From Acephala macrosclerotiorum (Eukaryota > Ascomycota > Leotiomycetes > Helotiales > Mollisiaceae), in the NCBI GenBank assembly GCA_014904845.1, contig MU119255.1, positions 1-64,000 on the forward strand: DNA of 64,000 nucleotides. The letters are read 5' to 3'. The notes beneath the pieces are model-generated. The model searched no databases, was not told the DNA's origin, and saw only the letters and a program-made list of their open reading frames with translations. The position numbers were made by a program, and so were the translations under genes. Every line of letters starts with the position of its first letter. The stretch's first letter is position 1. This document shows, piece by piece, positions 35,359 through 47,800 of the stretch.

Positions 35359-38300
35359 TCACACCCTCACCTTACTCTGCCTCCTCCCACTATCAAATGG
35401 ATAAGTCGAATTTGTAGGACTCGACGGCGTGGCTGGGATCTTCGTCTCAGGAAGACCCAACTTAACCTCCCCAACCTTTCTCAACAACCCCTGCAACGCC
35501 ATCCTTACCTCCACTCCAAGATCCATATTCAACAAATCCACAGATAGAGGATAGAACACGTCAATATACTTCTCGAATCCTTCGCGAGGGAAAGTGGTGT
35601 ATCCTTCTAAGACGTTGACGACAACTGGGCGCCAAGCAATGATATTTCTCTGCTGGGATTCCTCCTCAAGTTGTGTGAATCCGCGTATGATATCCGTGCA
35701 TAGTGGGACAAGAGCGGCTTCGATGTCTTCTCTACTCCGTTTCCGCTCCTCGCCTTCATCATGATACATCCGAAGCAGAATAGAGACATAAGTAGCCGCA
35801 GACCCCGATTCCTGCTTCAAAAGATTAGGCGGTTGTTTCATAAACCCCTCTCTCCAAAGCCTCATCCTCAACTCCTTATTCTCATTAAATTTCTTCGCAA
35901 AAAGATAACTCTTCTTTAACAACGCCATCAGCCTCAGAAGCTCTGGACTAGGAATTTGGTCATACACAGAATCGTTTGAGAAGAGTTCGTTTACGGTTTC
36001 GATCATGAGGAGTTGGAGGACGCAGCGGGTGATGATTTTGTTGAAGAAGCGGCGGCGGGCGGCGGTTACGACGACGGGTTGTTGTTGGAGGCCGGATTGG
36101 GGTTTGAATTCTTCAAGGCCGGCGGCGGCGGTTGCGGGGGTTTTGACTTCATCGTCGTTGATGCTGTCGGTGTCGGGGGTTGAGGCTCCGTTTGTGTCGC
36201 TTATTTTCAGGGACTTTTCGTCTCCAACCGGTTCTTCCATTGGTGAGATGACGCCGTCTAGTCCATTGTCCAATGCATTGCCGCCGCCCGGTGTGCTTGC
36301 AGCTGAAAACAATTGGTATGCAGTGGTTCGCTCGAAGAGTCCGACGAATGCTGTGACGATCTTGGACCAATGCTCAGGCTTGAGTTTCGATACGTTGTTG
36401 AGAATCAATTGCTGTAGCGAATTGCTTCCAATCCTGGCAATAGTATCATTCTCTTGGCATATGCACAGCGAAAGAAGATTCAAGAGATCCCCAAGCATAT
36501 ACTCAAGAGGATCAAAGTAGTGAGTGAACAGCTTGACAATGTTCCTCAGGGCTTGGATCATTGTAGTAGAAAGCCATACCGAAAGTTCCTCGTGCTGTTG
36601 GCTGTTAGTCATCTCGGAGTTATCTTTCAAAACCGTGAATGTTGGGTATAGGATTTGTCGCCAGAGGGTGTCCCAGAAAACCTTCGGGAAGCCTTCGCCA
36701 TATTTAGTCAGAGCTTCAAAGAGGTAGTCGAGGGCTTTCGATCGAACTTCAAGATCCTCTGCATTCATGATGACGTCGTGGAAAGAGAACATGACTGGAA
36801 ACCAGAATGCTTCTTCCTGAGATGTGCGAGATATTTGTTTTGATGCAGGATCTGAAGACTTTGCTGAGCCATCTGAATTGACGTCCGACTTCTTTGATAA
36901 CGGACATTCCGGTGTTCTTAGCAACGTAGGAATGACAGATTTCATGACCTCTATTGCCTGCAGACCCATCTTCTGGAACTTCTTGTTCTTGGAAAATTCT
37001 GCTAAGCAGACCATAAGATCTGGGAATGCACCTTGAGAGATAACCACCCCGAATCTCGTTTTGTAAACCAGAGTGACGTTTTGGAAAGCAAGATTGACAA
37101 TGCTTTCATACGGCGACTTCGCAGCTACCGTGAAAGTCCCAAACATTGTTTTCCAGCCAGATCGAATATTCTCCCCACGCGCTTGGATCATTTGTATCAA
37201 ACAGCGAAGAGCCATGTCCATGACCTTGGAGTTTGTGCTGTTCTGCATGACGTGCTCGAATGGCCTCAAAAAGTCCTTCTGAAACTTGAAACCTGGCAGT
37301 TCTTCAATCTCCATAAAGCGCATCGACAATTGCCGTAGCGAATCCAGAGCGAAGAAAACCACAGCGGTGTTGTTGTAGCATCCAACCCGGTTGAAGTGCT
37401 CCCCAAGCACGACCCAAATGTTCGTCCATTCAAACCTCACACGAGTCATGTTGTAGTAACTAATTTCAACCAATTTTTGCAGACTGTACGTTCTTGGAGA
37501 GTCATTTTGCCCAGAAATCTTGATTTCTTCCCAGCTGACTTCGGTCAACGCTTGTACAAAGTGCACGATAGCCTCACCGGAGAGGTTATTGGTATTCGTG
37601 AATATTCGATCAACACTCTTGATCATGTCGTCTGACCTGCTCTCTATTGCGATCTCCATTGAATAGGTTGTACTCGTTGTGGTTGACCTCGGCCTAGGTC
37701 GCGTAGGTCGCACTGATTGACTTGACTTCCTTGAAGAATTGTCTGTATTCGTTCGTGACGGGGCTACGATTCTAGCTTTTGACACGTCTGGTATTGACCC
37801 TTCGTCTACACCCTCGGAGATGAGTTGCAATCTATCCAATTGGCTAACACACATGAGTATATCTCGCCATGAGCCTTTAAGTAAGTTGCCTTCTGTTTGA
37901 GCGACCTCTAGAAGGATTTTGAGGGCTTCAACGTTCTTCGCCTTCATTTCAGTCGGGTTGTTGAGGTTTGTGGCATTTTTGAGAGCAGAGACGAAGGCTT
38001 CTCTTGGGGTCTCAAGGTCGAACAGACATGCAATACGAATTGCAAGTTTCATGCCCTCCATACAGGTCTTGATGACCTCAATATTCTGCGTGTTTTGCAT
38101 CTGTCCCGACAATCCAGAAAAGAACGACATCCAAGTCACATCGAACATTGGGCCAACGTGCTTGAAGGATGTAGCGGGAATGAATCTCACAGCACTACTC
38201 TTGGCAGCGTTCCTGCGCTGATTCCTGAAAAGGTTCTTGAACAGTTGTTCTGACCGGTTTGAGATCTCTTCCGATTGCTGTATGTATGCTTCGCGTTGCA

Positions 38301-40900
38301 GATCTCTTCCCACCGTCGCAAGAGCTTGACCAAGACTTGCTGTGATGCCGTTGCTTGTTTGAGGAGCGATTCCCTGAGCTGCCGCATCTCGACGCTCGCT
38401 CTCAAGCACAATCTCGTCGTGGGAGATCTCATCATAGATCTGAAGGAGATATTCGTCTGGAAGATTGGCATTGTCGTTGATACCTCTGTTATTCTTGATG
38501 AAATCTTGCTGTGTCATATGTTTCGCAATCTTGCTGCTATGAAGATCCGTGTTCAATAAGATCACAGAGTATGCTAACACATACGCGGTGTCGGCGTTTG
38601 CGAAGGCGTTCGGGTTACCAGTCACGTATCGTTCCGCAAATTTCAACATGAATCGATCAATCTTCTGCGCCTCTCCGGGCAATCGGAACGACTGAAGGAA
38701 TTGACGAAGTGCGGAAACGAACCGTCGCTTCGCAAAGTCCATGCAATCAACGAAAGCGTGCATTATCGCAATATTTCTCTCATCGCCATCACCAAGAAAC
38801 TCTCCGATCTGAGCCTTGTCTAAGGCTTCCTCCCTCAGTAAAAATTGCGCAATATCCTCTGGGGTATCGCTAGTGATAAAGCCCTCGGACAGAAGAAGCT
38901 TGATGCCTCGCTTTGGCTTGAAGTTGAATGCCTTGATCGCGTTGTTCATGGCAGTTTTCCTCTGCTTTTCTTTCTCCAATTGATCCGGATCATCATCAAT
39001 GATGGGGGTAGAAGGAGGAAGAGGTGTATCGCCATTAGCGATCCTTGAAGTGCTACCGTTTGTCCCAGGCTCCACTGATTGTCGGTAGTCTTCCGAAGCT
39101 CTCGTGTCATTTTCCAGACCACCCGTCACCTCAGCGATGCCTTGTTGCGACCAATTGACCAGAGATCTCAGGGTATCCACAAGGAATTCTAGAGCTTGCC
39201 GCTTGATTATGTATTCTTTTGGAATTTCATCATCAGGACTCGAGTGATTGTGGGCCATGCTGGCTGTCGCCAACGGCGGTGGAAGTATCCCCTTAGATTG
39301 CCAATCATGATTTGAGAGGCCCGCTCTGGCAACCTTTTCTTCATACTGCTGTTGGTGGTTGGGAAGAATCATGACAGCTTGGCTTGCGGCTTTCGAGAGA
39401 TCTTCTATAAGAGTCTGAAACATGTTGCCTGAGTTCCTCTCACAGTCGTAGTTGAGATACAACTCAACTAAAGCCCTAGGATCTGCGCAAAGCCGTTGCA
39501 GTATACTCATAAAATAAAGCTTCTGGGTAACAGGGGCATTTCGTCTCTCCAACATTGCAAGATAGATTTCGCTCATAAACACCTCGATTTCTCTCTACAC
39601 ATCTATTAGTCTGCATCTCGTCTTGACCATAATTTGGGTCACCAACCTTTAAAGGAGCTCTCATGAATTTCAACATAAGCCAGAATATTTCGCTGCAGAC
39701 CTCAAAAACTCTATCGACAGAGCTGGCAGCATTTTTCGTAATACTGAGACACAGATGAAATTTCGCTGCCTGCAAAAATGGCGTAGGCTCGCTGCTCTTG
39801 CTGTTCGTGATCGTGCATAATGGAGAAGTGAAGACCAGCATATTGTTATTGAGTAAGGTATGAATAAGATGGAGAGATATCAGTTTCGAGCGCATAGCCT
39901 GGGATGTGAGATCGTAAAGCTGCTTCGGAGGCACTTGCTTAATGCTGAGATTGCAGAATGACCGGAATACCAAGTAGGCATCCCGCGCATATATTTCGTC
40001 TTCCGAGTCGTCCGACTCCATGCCGTCGTCAATGCTGCTCTCCGGAGGTGTCTGGCCTGACGGAGACCTCGGAGACCCCTGTGCAGCTCTCAATTGTGTG
40101 ACCATCGTGGGCCCTTCACCCATCTGTGAGTCGTCGAAGCTCTTCCGATGCTCGAGGTCCTTTAGGGTGAGTTTGGGGCCGTCATTCGAGGGGGCTTCGG
40201 ATGCTGCGCTGTCCTCCACAGATTCCTCTTCGTTACTTCTGCCAGCATCATTGAGCGAATCGGATGCATCGACTGTGAATGAGCTGGTATTAGCAGCACC
40301 ATTCCCTAGCTTCCCCAAATTCAGCCTGGCTTCTTTCATGTGTATTCTCGTCTTGACTCTCTCGAAGACTGTTCCAACCATCTGCGTTAATGTCCCTTGT
40401 GCCACCTGCTGATTCGCACTGCTCTTCGAGAGGAGGAATACATTGTACACTTGTCGAACGGCCTTGAGGAGTCCGGCGCCATGCACAACAATCTTGTCGT
40501 TCAGCACAGCTGCAAGTAATGATTTGACAATCTGCAGCTGAATCTCGGTCGGCGTAGGATCCCCCTGAAAGCAGTCGCATATTGTATCAATCGCTCGCTC
40601 GATCAACGGTTCTCGAGATGCTTCTTTGTCGGCATTGGGTGATGATGGGACAGAGAAGTAGGAATAGCTTATGAGCTTTCCGATGCAATCCAAGGCACCA
40701 GTCGTTAAGGGGATGCTTCCGGATTGTGTGGCCAGTTGAAGCGGTGCAAAGATGATTTCTGGGTCTGGCAGTTGAGGCTCATGCTCTTTAATATCCTTCA
40801 GCGCTCTCTGTACAGCCTCTGATAGCTGCTTGTTCTTGTGAGCCTCCTTTGAAGCTGCAATAGCTTCTAGGGCTGACACCACAAAAACTATCGAGCTCAT
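35359..40900 (-). CDS. SEC7: Sec7-type Arf guanine nucleotide exchange factor (BIG/SEC7)
   Basis: Activates Arf1 by GDP/GTP exchange at the late Golgi, needed for coat and vesicle formation. Two exons, 40900-39647 and 39594-35359 (intron 52 nt, in phase), give 1829 residues, the usual size for large fungal Arf-GEFs. Order: N-terminal DCB region (LPDPEIIFAPLQLATQSGSI, ALDCIGKLISYSYFSVPSS), acidic linker, HUS region (around LNYDCERNSGNMFQTLIEDL), Sec7 domain at about residues 627-817 with the catalytic glutamate finger near residue 726 in SFRLPGEAQKIDRF, then the HDS helical repeats to the end. The chosen ATG (40898-40900) starts MSSIVFVVSALEAIAAS, matching fungal relatives as I recall them; the frame stays open upstream to 41026 without another ATG, so an upstream exon is possible. 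Lesion-free over 5.5 kb. Divergent from LAT1. Confidence 0.95.
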
Positions 40901-41346
40901 ATTGGGCTCTGGTATGCGCCGGGTTCCATTCGTGTCCTCCCCTGTCCTGCGGTCGTCGTGCTCGTCGAAATTCGATCTTCGTCGGAATATCGGATTTATC
41001 GTCTGTGAGCTACCACGTAACCTCAAGAAATGCTCAGCGATGGTTTAGATAGTAATCCTGGGCTGCGGCTTCACCTGCGTCTATCTGGCCAATCACACGT
41101 GCTTGGGTGGCTTCGGGGACCAAGCGATATTCGGTGGATTATCAAGGTGAGTGAGCTACGCTAAAATAAAGCTGGACCTGACCTCCCAACAGCGAAAATT
41201 CAACGGTTACAATTATTCTCGTCTTTCCCTCTCCCTCACGCCCAAGCATCAGCGTCGCAAGTCCAGGACATCAATTGTCTGGAGACGTCCCTCACCTTTT
41301 CTTCCGTTCCATTTTTATTTGCGTTTCCTTCCGCAACTCTTTCAAA
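40901..41346. promoter_or_regulatory. Shared divergent promoter region of SEC7 and LAT1
   Basis: 446 bp separate the two start codons. It must hold both promoters unless one 5' UTR overlaps the other gene. No specific site is called. Confidence 0.55.
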
Positions 41347-42864
41347 ATGCTCGCCGTGGTGAGAAGACGTGCTGTGTTCTCATCCTCCTCCCTCTCCTAC
41401 CAATTCGCACGATGCTATGCTGCAAAATCGTTCCCACCTCACAAGGTGGTCACAATGCCGGCCCTGTCGCCTACGATGACAGCAGGTAATATTGGCGTGT
41501 GGCAGAAGAAGCCCGGAGACTCGATCGTTCCCGGAGATGTTTTGGTGGAGATCGAGACAGACAAGGCACAGATGGACTTCGAATTTCAAGAAGAGGGTGT
41601 CTTGGCCAAGATCTTGAAGGAATCAGGAGAGAAGGATGTTGCAGTTGGCAATGTACGACCTCAATTAGGCTCTGGGGACAGTTTGTGCTGACTTGAAAAC
41701 TAGCCGATTGCGATTATGATCGAGGAGGGCGAGGATGCGTCGGCTTTTGAGTCGTTCACACTCGAGGACGCTGGAGGAGAGAAGACACCTGCACCAGCAC
41801 CAAAGGAGGAGGCCAGCAAGTCTTCCGAGCCAGCAGACAAAAAGTCCGGAACTGCACCACCGCCAACGCAAGAGTCGGCCCTAGCTCTAGAGGAGACCGA
41901 GTCGAGTGGTGGGAGATTACAATCAGCTTTGGACAGGACACCAAACGCCAGCGCTGCTGCTATCAGACTAGCAATCGAGTCTGGTGTTAAGATCACTGGT
42001 ATCAAGGGAACTGGAACTGGTGGACAAGTCACTGAGGCCGATGTCAAGAAGGCTTCGTCCGGCGATGCCGCAGCTGCTCCAGGTGCTGCTCCAGTTGCCT
42101 CTTACACAGATACTCCTATCAGCTCTATGCGCAAGACTATCGCCAACCGTCTCACCGAGTCCGTAAACCAAAACCCTCACTACTTCGTCGCTGCTACTGT
42201 TTCGGTCTCCAAGTTGCTTAAGCTCCGAGCAGCTCTCAACGCCTCCGCGGATGGAAAGTACAAGCTCTCAGTCAACGATTTCTTGATCAAGGCTTGTGGC
42301 GTTGCTTGCAAGAAGGTTCCCACCGTCAACTCTAGCTGGAGAGATGGTTTCATCCGCCAATTCAACAACGTAGACATTTCCGTAAGTTTTCGGCCCCCAC
42401 TCTCACCCTTACATTCTAAGAATAGTACCTAACAAAACCTTCTCCAGGTCGCCGTCGCAACCCCCGTAGGACTCATGACTCCAATCGTCAAGAACGTCGA
42501 AGGACTTGGCCTCGAGTCAATCTCCGCCCAGGTCAAGGATCTCGGCAAGCGCGCCAGAGACGGCAAGTTGAAGCCAGAAGAATACCAAGGTGGAACCTTC
42601 ACAATCAGCAACATGGGCATGAACTCCGCCATCGACCGATTCACCGCCGTCATCAACCCACCCCAAGCCGGTATCCTCGCCGTCGGCACAACCAAGAAGG
42701 TCGCTATCCCAGTTGAGACCGAGGAAGGAACATCAATTGAGTGGGACGACCAGATTGTGGTTACTGGTAGCTTTGATCACAAGGTTGTAGATGGTGCTGT
42801 TGGTGGTGAGTGGATTAAGGAGTTCAAGAAGGTTGTGGAAAATCCTTTGGAGTTGTTGCTGTGA
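41347..42864 (+). CDS. LAT1: Dihydrolipoamide acetyltransferase, E2 of pyruvate dehydrogenase
   Basis: Core enzyme of the mitochondrial pyruvate dehydrogenase complex; transfers the acetyl group from lipoyl-lysine to CoA. Exons 41347-41652, 41704-42381, 42448-42864 join in phase to 466 residues; introns 51 and 66 nt. Order: Arg-rich presequence ([15 protein letters not shown]), lipoyl domain with lipoyl Lys near residue 73 in ETDKAQMDF, Ala/Pro/Glu-rich linker, E3-binding domain ([20 protein letters not shown]...[13 protein letters not shown]), catalytic domain ending with the active-site motif DHKVVDGA (His ~439, Asp ~443). No lesions. The apparent extra start codons upstream are not needed, as the presequence begins at this ATG. 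Confidence 0.96.
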
Positions 42865-43451
42865 GGGATGGATGAAGATGAGGGGACGAGGGGCGTTGCG
42901 ACTGTAATGATGATGGCATAGAGATTCCCCATGTAACCTGTACAATGATCCCTCTGCTTGCTGCATTTATTGCAAAAAAACTCGAGTTCTCGTCCACTTC
43001 AGCGTTGCCTAATTCCCTCTCACATTGTAGCATGAAGAAGCTCAAGTGTCACTTATTTCTGAAAGCCCCCCTTTACAACCCCATATTCCAGAAAATAAAG
43101 CATGGACTTTTAGCATCGAGAAAAGTTTCCCATTGCATATGCAAGCTAGCCACTATTGTAAGCCTCAGACAACTTTATATGCAACATCACCCAAGTCTCA
43201 CGGGACAATTAGAAACAAGGAAACATAAAGTTAGCCTACCCATAAGTACAGACTATGTATATCAGACATGATGATGTAGACTCCAAACACCATGCAATGA
43301 GCTCATCATTTCCCTTAAAATCCCAAGCGCCTAGCAATGCAGCCGCTAACTCGCTAGCCACGCATAGCAAATTGTTAACTCGTTCCTTTCAATGTCCCTT
43401 GTTCCGTCAATCTCTCACGTGAACTTCTCCCGTCTCGACAAGCACAGCTCA
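42865..43451. other. Intergenic between convergent LAT1 and VAC1
   Basis: 3' UTR-like, no feature recognised. Confidence 0.5.
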
Positions 43452-45565
43452 TCACCTTCCCAGCCCAAGCACACTCCCATTAGCCTGTTCCCTAGCATAA
43501 ACGCCCGCAAAATCCAACTGCCCAATCATCCCGTTAACAGCATCAATCTCCCTACTCAAATCATCCCTATTCCCCTGCAACGCCTGCACCTCATCAAACC
43601 TCCTCCCCCTCTTCGCATCCTCCACCATCTCAGACACCATAAACCTCTGTTCCTCCAATACAATCAACCTCTCTCTCAATTCTTTTTCCTCGGCTTCCAT
43701 CGCGGAAACGGCGGAAGAAGAAGATATTTGAGAGGCGGAGTCGATGTCGTTGTATTTTATATTTGCAAGGGCAGAGCGACCGTTGAGCGGGAGGGAGGAC
43801 GAGGAGTGGCCGTGCGGCGAGGCGTGTTTTAGGATTTTGGGGAGGGATTTCAGGGGGAGCATGTGTATTGAGAGGAAGTTGGCGCTTTGTTGATAAATTG
43901 CTCGTTGGAGCTTTTGTTGAGTTATACTCGTAGTTGGAAGATCTCTTATTCGTTTCGCAGCCAGATCATATTTTCCAAATGAATCTATGAGTCGCTTTCG
44001 GACTTTCGAAGCTTCGGTTAGTTGGGTGTGGGAGGGTGGTTTGTCGGGGTCTTGGAGCGCGATGAGAAGTTTTTGGAAGTTAGGGAGGAGGAGACGGATG
44101 CCTTTTTCGAATTGGAGGAGGTTTTCGTAGGCGCGTTGGTCAGGTGGTTTGTGGGATAGTTCTGCGGCGAAGTCTTTTTTGCTGAAGACGGTGGATTTAC
44201 AATCTCTGCACATTCGAATGTCCAGGTTTAAGTGGGAGTTTGGTTTTTTTTCTGACTTGATGTCAGTCACTGGAAAGTGTCAATGACTGAAGAAAGGTGC
44301 ATAGGGTATGACTTACCAGCTGCGACACTCAAGCCAATCTCAGAGGAGCATCCAGTCCGTGGATCTGCACAGACTACTCGTCCGCATAATCGACAATGAT
44401 GCCGCCGAAATGACCAGGATCCAAATTCCTGTTGGCAGAACGGACATTTTAGAACGTTGGCATCCTCTTCCCAGGTTACCACAGATTGCTCCAGTATTTT
44501 TCGCTGGTTCTTCTGCCCAGCTAGGGACAACAATCCACCATTGCCTCCAGCAATATCTTCTGGTGGATTCGCCAATAATTGTGTGAGCTTGGTGAGCCTT
44601 TTCTCTAACCTTGAAACTTCCAAGTACTGCTTGTTGACTGTTTTTCTTCGCATCGCGAGAAAGTCGTTCGTATGGTCTATTGCAAAGCCATTGTGATCAT
44701 TGTAGCCATCTCTGGACTTATAACAAGTCTCACAAACTCTACACCAGAATCCTCGCACCGGTTCGTGTTGCGCAGACCGCGAGAGCTTCATCTGGTACAT
44801 CGTATGATCCTCACAGAACAGCCGCCCACAATGCCTGCAATTCACATTCCCGTTCACCGACCCCAATCTCTTCCCGCATGCTGGTTCCGTACATAAATCA
44901 TTGAATCCTGATCTCTGCCAGTGTGCTCGAGTAACCACTTCATCAGGATCTGGTAGTGAGGGTTGAGGGGCCGAGACTCGATTTGCAGGATGTATCTGGG
45001 GCGAGCTCGTCGGAATCGGCGTTTCGTTCGATTCAAAGACATCCAGCCCTTTAAGCTTCTGGTTTATAACAGCCAATGGTTGGAACTTCTTTGCCTTGAT
45101 AACCTGCTTGTTGAACCAATTCTTGACTTCGTCCTGTTCTACTTCGGGCAATTCTTGGTGGTTATCGTCGAGATGTCTGCGATAGTTAGATATTTGTTGC
45201 AGAGCATTGGCGTCTGACATACCGGTTCAGTTGCAGTAGGGTCATCTAGGAAGTGTTAGCTTTGACCAGGCAACATCACTGAGCTAACCTACCATCTCCT
45301 CATTGCATATTGGGCAGAGCAGCTTCGTGCTCGCCGCCGTCACCGAAGATGATCCTCCATTCTGCAAAGATACCACGGAACTCAAGTCTTGGTTGATATT
45401 GGGTAGTGGGGACGTGGCCAGAAGTGAAGCAGACGATCCTCCAGACGAAACAATACTCGCAGCAGGAGAAGTGAAGTCTGATGTTCGATGCGCCGGAGGG
45501 GCGGGAGGAGCCAAAGACTTCCCACTTCCAAGAATTCTCCCGCCTCCCAGCTTTCGACTGGACAT
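43452..45565 (-). CDS. VAC1: FYVE-domain Rab effector, Vac1/Pep7 (rabenosyn-like)
   Basis: Tethering factor for Golgi-to-endosome vesicles; binds PI3P through FYVE zinc fingers and links Rab5-type GTPase, the SNARE Pep12 and the SM protein Vps45. Four exons in phase: 45565-45293, 45245-45223 (only 23 nt), 45176-44317, 44269-43452, giving 657 residues. Introns 46, 46 and 47 nt. Seen: N-terminal C2H2-like finger formed across exons 1-3 (LLCPICNEEM...LLQLNRHLDDNH), a first Cys-rich FYVE-like domain (CGKRLGSVNGNVNCRHCGRL...CRVCETCY), coiled coil, second FYVE-like domain (CPFCQQEFGSWSFRRHHCRL CGRVVC), and a C-terminal coiled coil rich in Glu/Arg. The RRHHCR core is the PI3P-binding signature. No lesions. 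Divergent from MET8. Confidence 0.93.
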
Positions 45566-45786
45566 GGCGGTGGTTTATCAAATGCGTAGCCTCAGAGCTT
45601 TGCCAGCTCGAGGTGTTTGAGGAATCAAGAGCCTCAAGATGGGGTCCGTGGACAAGGCGTCGGATCCTGCGCTGCACTAGGCGAACTAGCTGCAGAGCGA
45701 TAAGGAGGGGCTTAGCAGGCTTATCGCAAACAATGTAACAAGGATTCTACCGGAGAAACAATATCTTCGACTTCAGCACTTTCAAC
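45566..45786. promoter_or_regulatory. Shared divergent promoter of VAC1 and MET8
   Basis: Only 221 bp separate the start codons, so the two genes must share a bidirectional promoter or have overlapping 5' UTRs. No motif is called. Confidence 0.55.
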
Positions 45787-46645
45787 ATGGGCGAAAATGA
45801 GTTCCCAGAAGTTCAAGGTGGTGGCTCGCTGATCCTGGCATGGCAGATCAGGAACAAACGGGTGTTGGTAGTAGGAGGTGGCGAGGTAATTCTTTCTAAT
45901 GCTATGCTTGATTACTACTGACTCTAAGTAGGTGGCTGCGGGGCGAATACTAAATGTACTCAATGCAGATGCAAAAGTCACAGTCGTCTCTCCTCGAGAG
46001 GGCCTAAATCCCGAAGTCGCATATCGAGTTGAAAAAGGACAGGTTGATTATGTGGACCGGAAATTTGAACCTTCGGATTTGGACAATGTCGATATGGTAT
46101 TGACAGCAGTGGATGATCCGGAAGCTTCAACACAGATATGGAGGCTCTGCAAGGAGAGAAAGATTGTAGCAAACATCGCAGATGTGCCGCCAGAATGTGA
46201 CTTCTATTTCGGAAGTGTACATCGGGACGGCCCTCTACAAGTTATGGTCAGCACGAATGGGAAAGGTCCAAGACTGGCCAACATTGTGAGGAGGTCGATA
46301 GCAGAGAATCTGCCAGAAAATATTGGAGAAGCTATAACGAAGGTTGGAAAACTGAGGCAGAAACTGAGGAAAGTTGCACCACGTCCTGAAGAGGGTCCGA
46401 AGAGAATGGCCTGGTGAGTGATTTGAGAAGAAGTGAAGGGTGAAGTGCTGACAGAAAGCAGGATGATCAAGGTCAGCGATGCTTATAGCCTAGAGGACTT
46501 GTGCGAGATGACAGACCGAGATATGGAGGCTTTGCTAGGCTTCTATGGCACAGATAGGGTCCCTAGACTAGATTGTCTGAGGGCAATGGAAGGAGAGCTG
46601 GACGCATTTGATGGTTCGTTTGGGTTTTGTGTAGGATGGGGATGA
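45787..46645 (+). CDS. MET8: Siroheme synthase: precorrin-2 dehydrogenase / sirohydrochlorin ferrochelatase
   Basis: Performs the last two steps of siroheme synthesis, the cofactor of sulfite and nitrite reductases. Exons 45787-45885, 45932-46413, 46462-46645 join in phase to 254 residues (yeast Met8 is of similar size); introns 46 and 48 nt. Seen: NAD-binding start RVLVVGGGEVAAGR interrupted by intron 1, VVSPREGL, TAVDDPEAST, and the conserved block PPECDFYFGSVHRDGPLQVM followed by STNGKGPRLA. Fungal uroporphyrinogen methyltransferase is a separate enzyme, so the absence of a methylase domain is normal. No lesions. Converges on the GlcG-like gene with a 237-bp gap. Confidence 0.94.
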
Positions 46646-46882
46646 AGCAGCACTAGCTCTGTGTATGTGTATGAACACCAGTTTGTTAGAGATTAGCTAG
46701 AGCTTGTACAGAAGAAAAAAAGCAGGATCGAACAGCATGACCTTGTCCCTTGTACATAGTAGACATTCGACTTCTCCCACCAAGACTTCTAGCCATTGCG
46801 AAGCATTTGCTCAAGTCTGTATTGAAACAGAAATAAGACAATGCTTAAACACAATTGATTCCTCTATCACTATCTCCACAAC

Positions 46883-47494
46883 CTACAACTTCGCCCTAAC
46901 CTTCCCCTTCAACATCACCTCCAACGCATCAACACCCGCCTGAACAACTTGCTGATCCTGTGCCGGCGTCCCAGTACTCGCCCCAATACCACCAATCACT
47001 TCTCCTTTTGAGTTCGTGATAGGCAATCCTCCGCCAAAAGTCGTAAATCTACCTCCATTCGTGTTTCCAAGTCCGTAGGCTAGTCCTCCTGGCCAGACAG
47101 CTTCCTTGTAGGTGTGTGTGCCTACTCGGTGGCCTGCTGCTGTGAAGGCTTTGTCCATTGCGACTAGGGCATCGTTAGAATGAGATTTCTATCAAATAGA
47201 ACCAGGCAGGTAGAGAAGAGGTACGTTGATCTCAATTGTCCCTTCACTGGAGAGCTACACGCGACGCAGTCGAAAAGGAAATCAAAGAACAAAAAGTATC
47301 TGAATTCAAAGGTACTCACTACTAATGCTCGTAATCTTAGCATTCGGCATCCTCGAGAAATGCAGCAGATGCGTCGAAGCGTCCACAATCGCGATATTCA
47401 TATCCACCCCGATTTCACGTGCCTTCTTCTCCGATGCCGCGATCGCGATCTTAGCTCCCCCGAGAGTGAGGAGTTCCTGATGTTTTGTTGCCAT
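46883..47494 (-). CDS. GlcG/HbpS-like protein (DUF336 family)
   Basis: Small single-domain protein of a family common in bacteria and fungi; some members bind heme or cobalamin, the role in fungi is not settled. Exons 47494-47320 and 47163-46883 (intron 156 nt, in phase) give 151 residues, a complete domain. Seen: NIAIVDASTHLLHFSRM, DKAFTAAGHRVGT, GGLPITNSKGEVIGGIGASTGT, DQQVVQAGVDAL, all typical for the family. ATG at 47492-47494 is chosen because it gives the usual short N-terminus; the longer open frame upstream would add a non-conserved hydrophobic stretch. No lesions. No heme-binding residue can be assigned from sequence alone. Confidence 0.88.
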
Positions 47495-47659
47495 TGTTTC
47501 TGAGGTTCGTGATATTTGGGTTACCGCAAAAGCATGAGAATTTTTGGTGAAGATGAAAAGGATGGATATTGATATTGTCGATTTCGAAGCCAGTTGCCGA
47601 TTAATAATCGAATAGTTTCGGTTTGAAAGAATATAAGACTTTGAAATCAATTTAGAAAT

Positions 47660-47800
47660 TCTCAGGGATTTATTTACCGAGGCCCCAATCTTATTATTAA
47701 AAATACGATTATTATAAAATTATACTTTTGAATTTTTAATAAAAATAAAATTTTTATATAATTTAAATAAACTAGTGCGAAACACCAAAACACTCTAAGT
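47660..47800. repeat. AT-rich flank of copy B
   Basis: Low-complexity A/T sequence between the GlcG-like promoter region and the hairpin element; no gene. Confidence 0.5.

Noticed and set aside
40901..41026. Upstream extension of the SEC7 frame
   Set aside because: Open but without an ATG; family members start near MSSIVFVVSALE. Kept only as a possible upstream exon.
47495..47650. N-terminal extension of the GlcG-like protein
   Set aside because: Non-conserved and not needed for the domain; the internal ATG gives the usual length.
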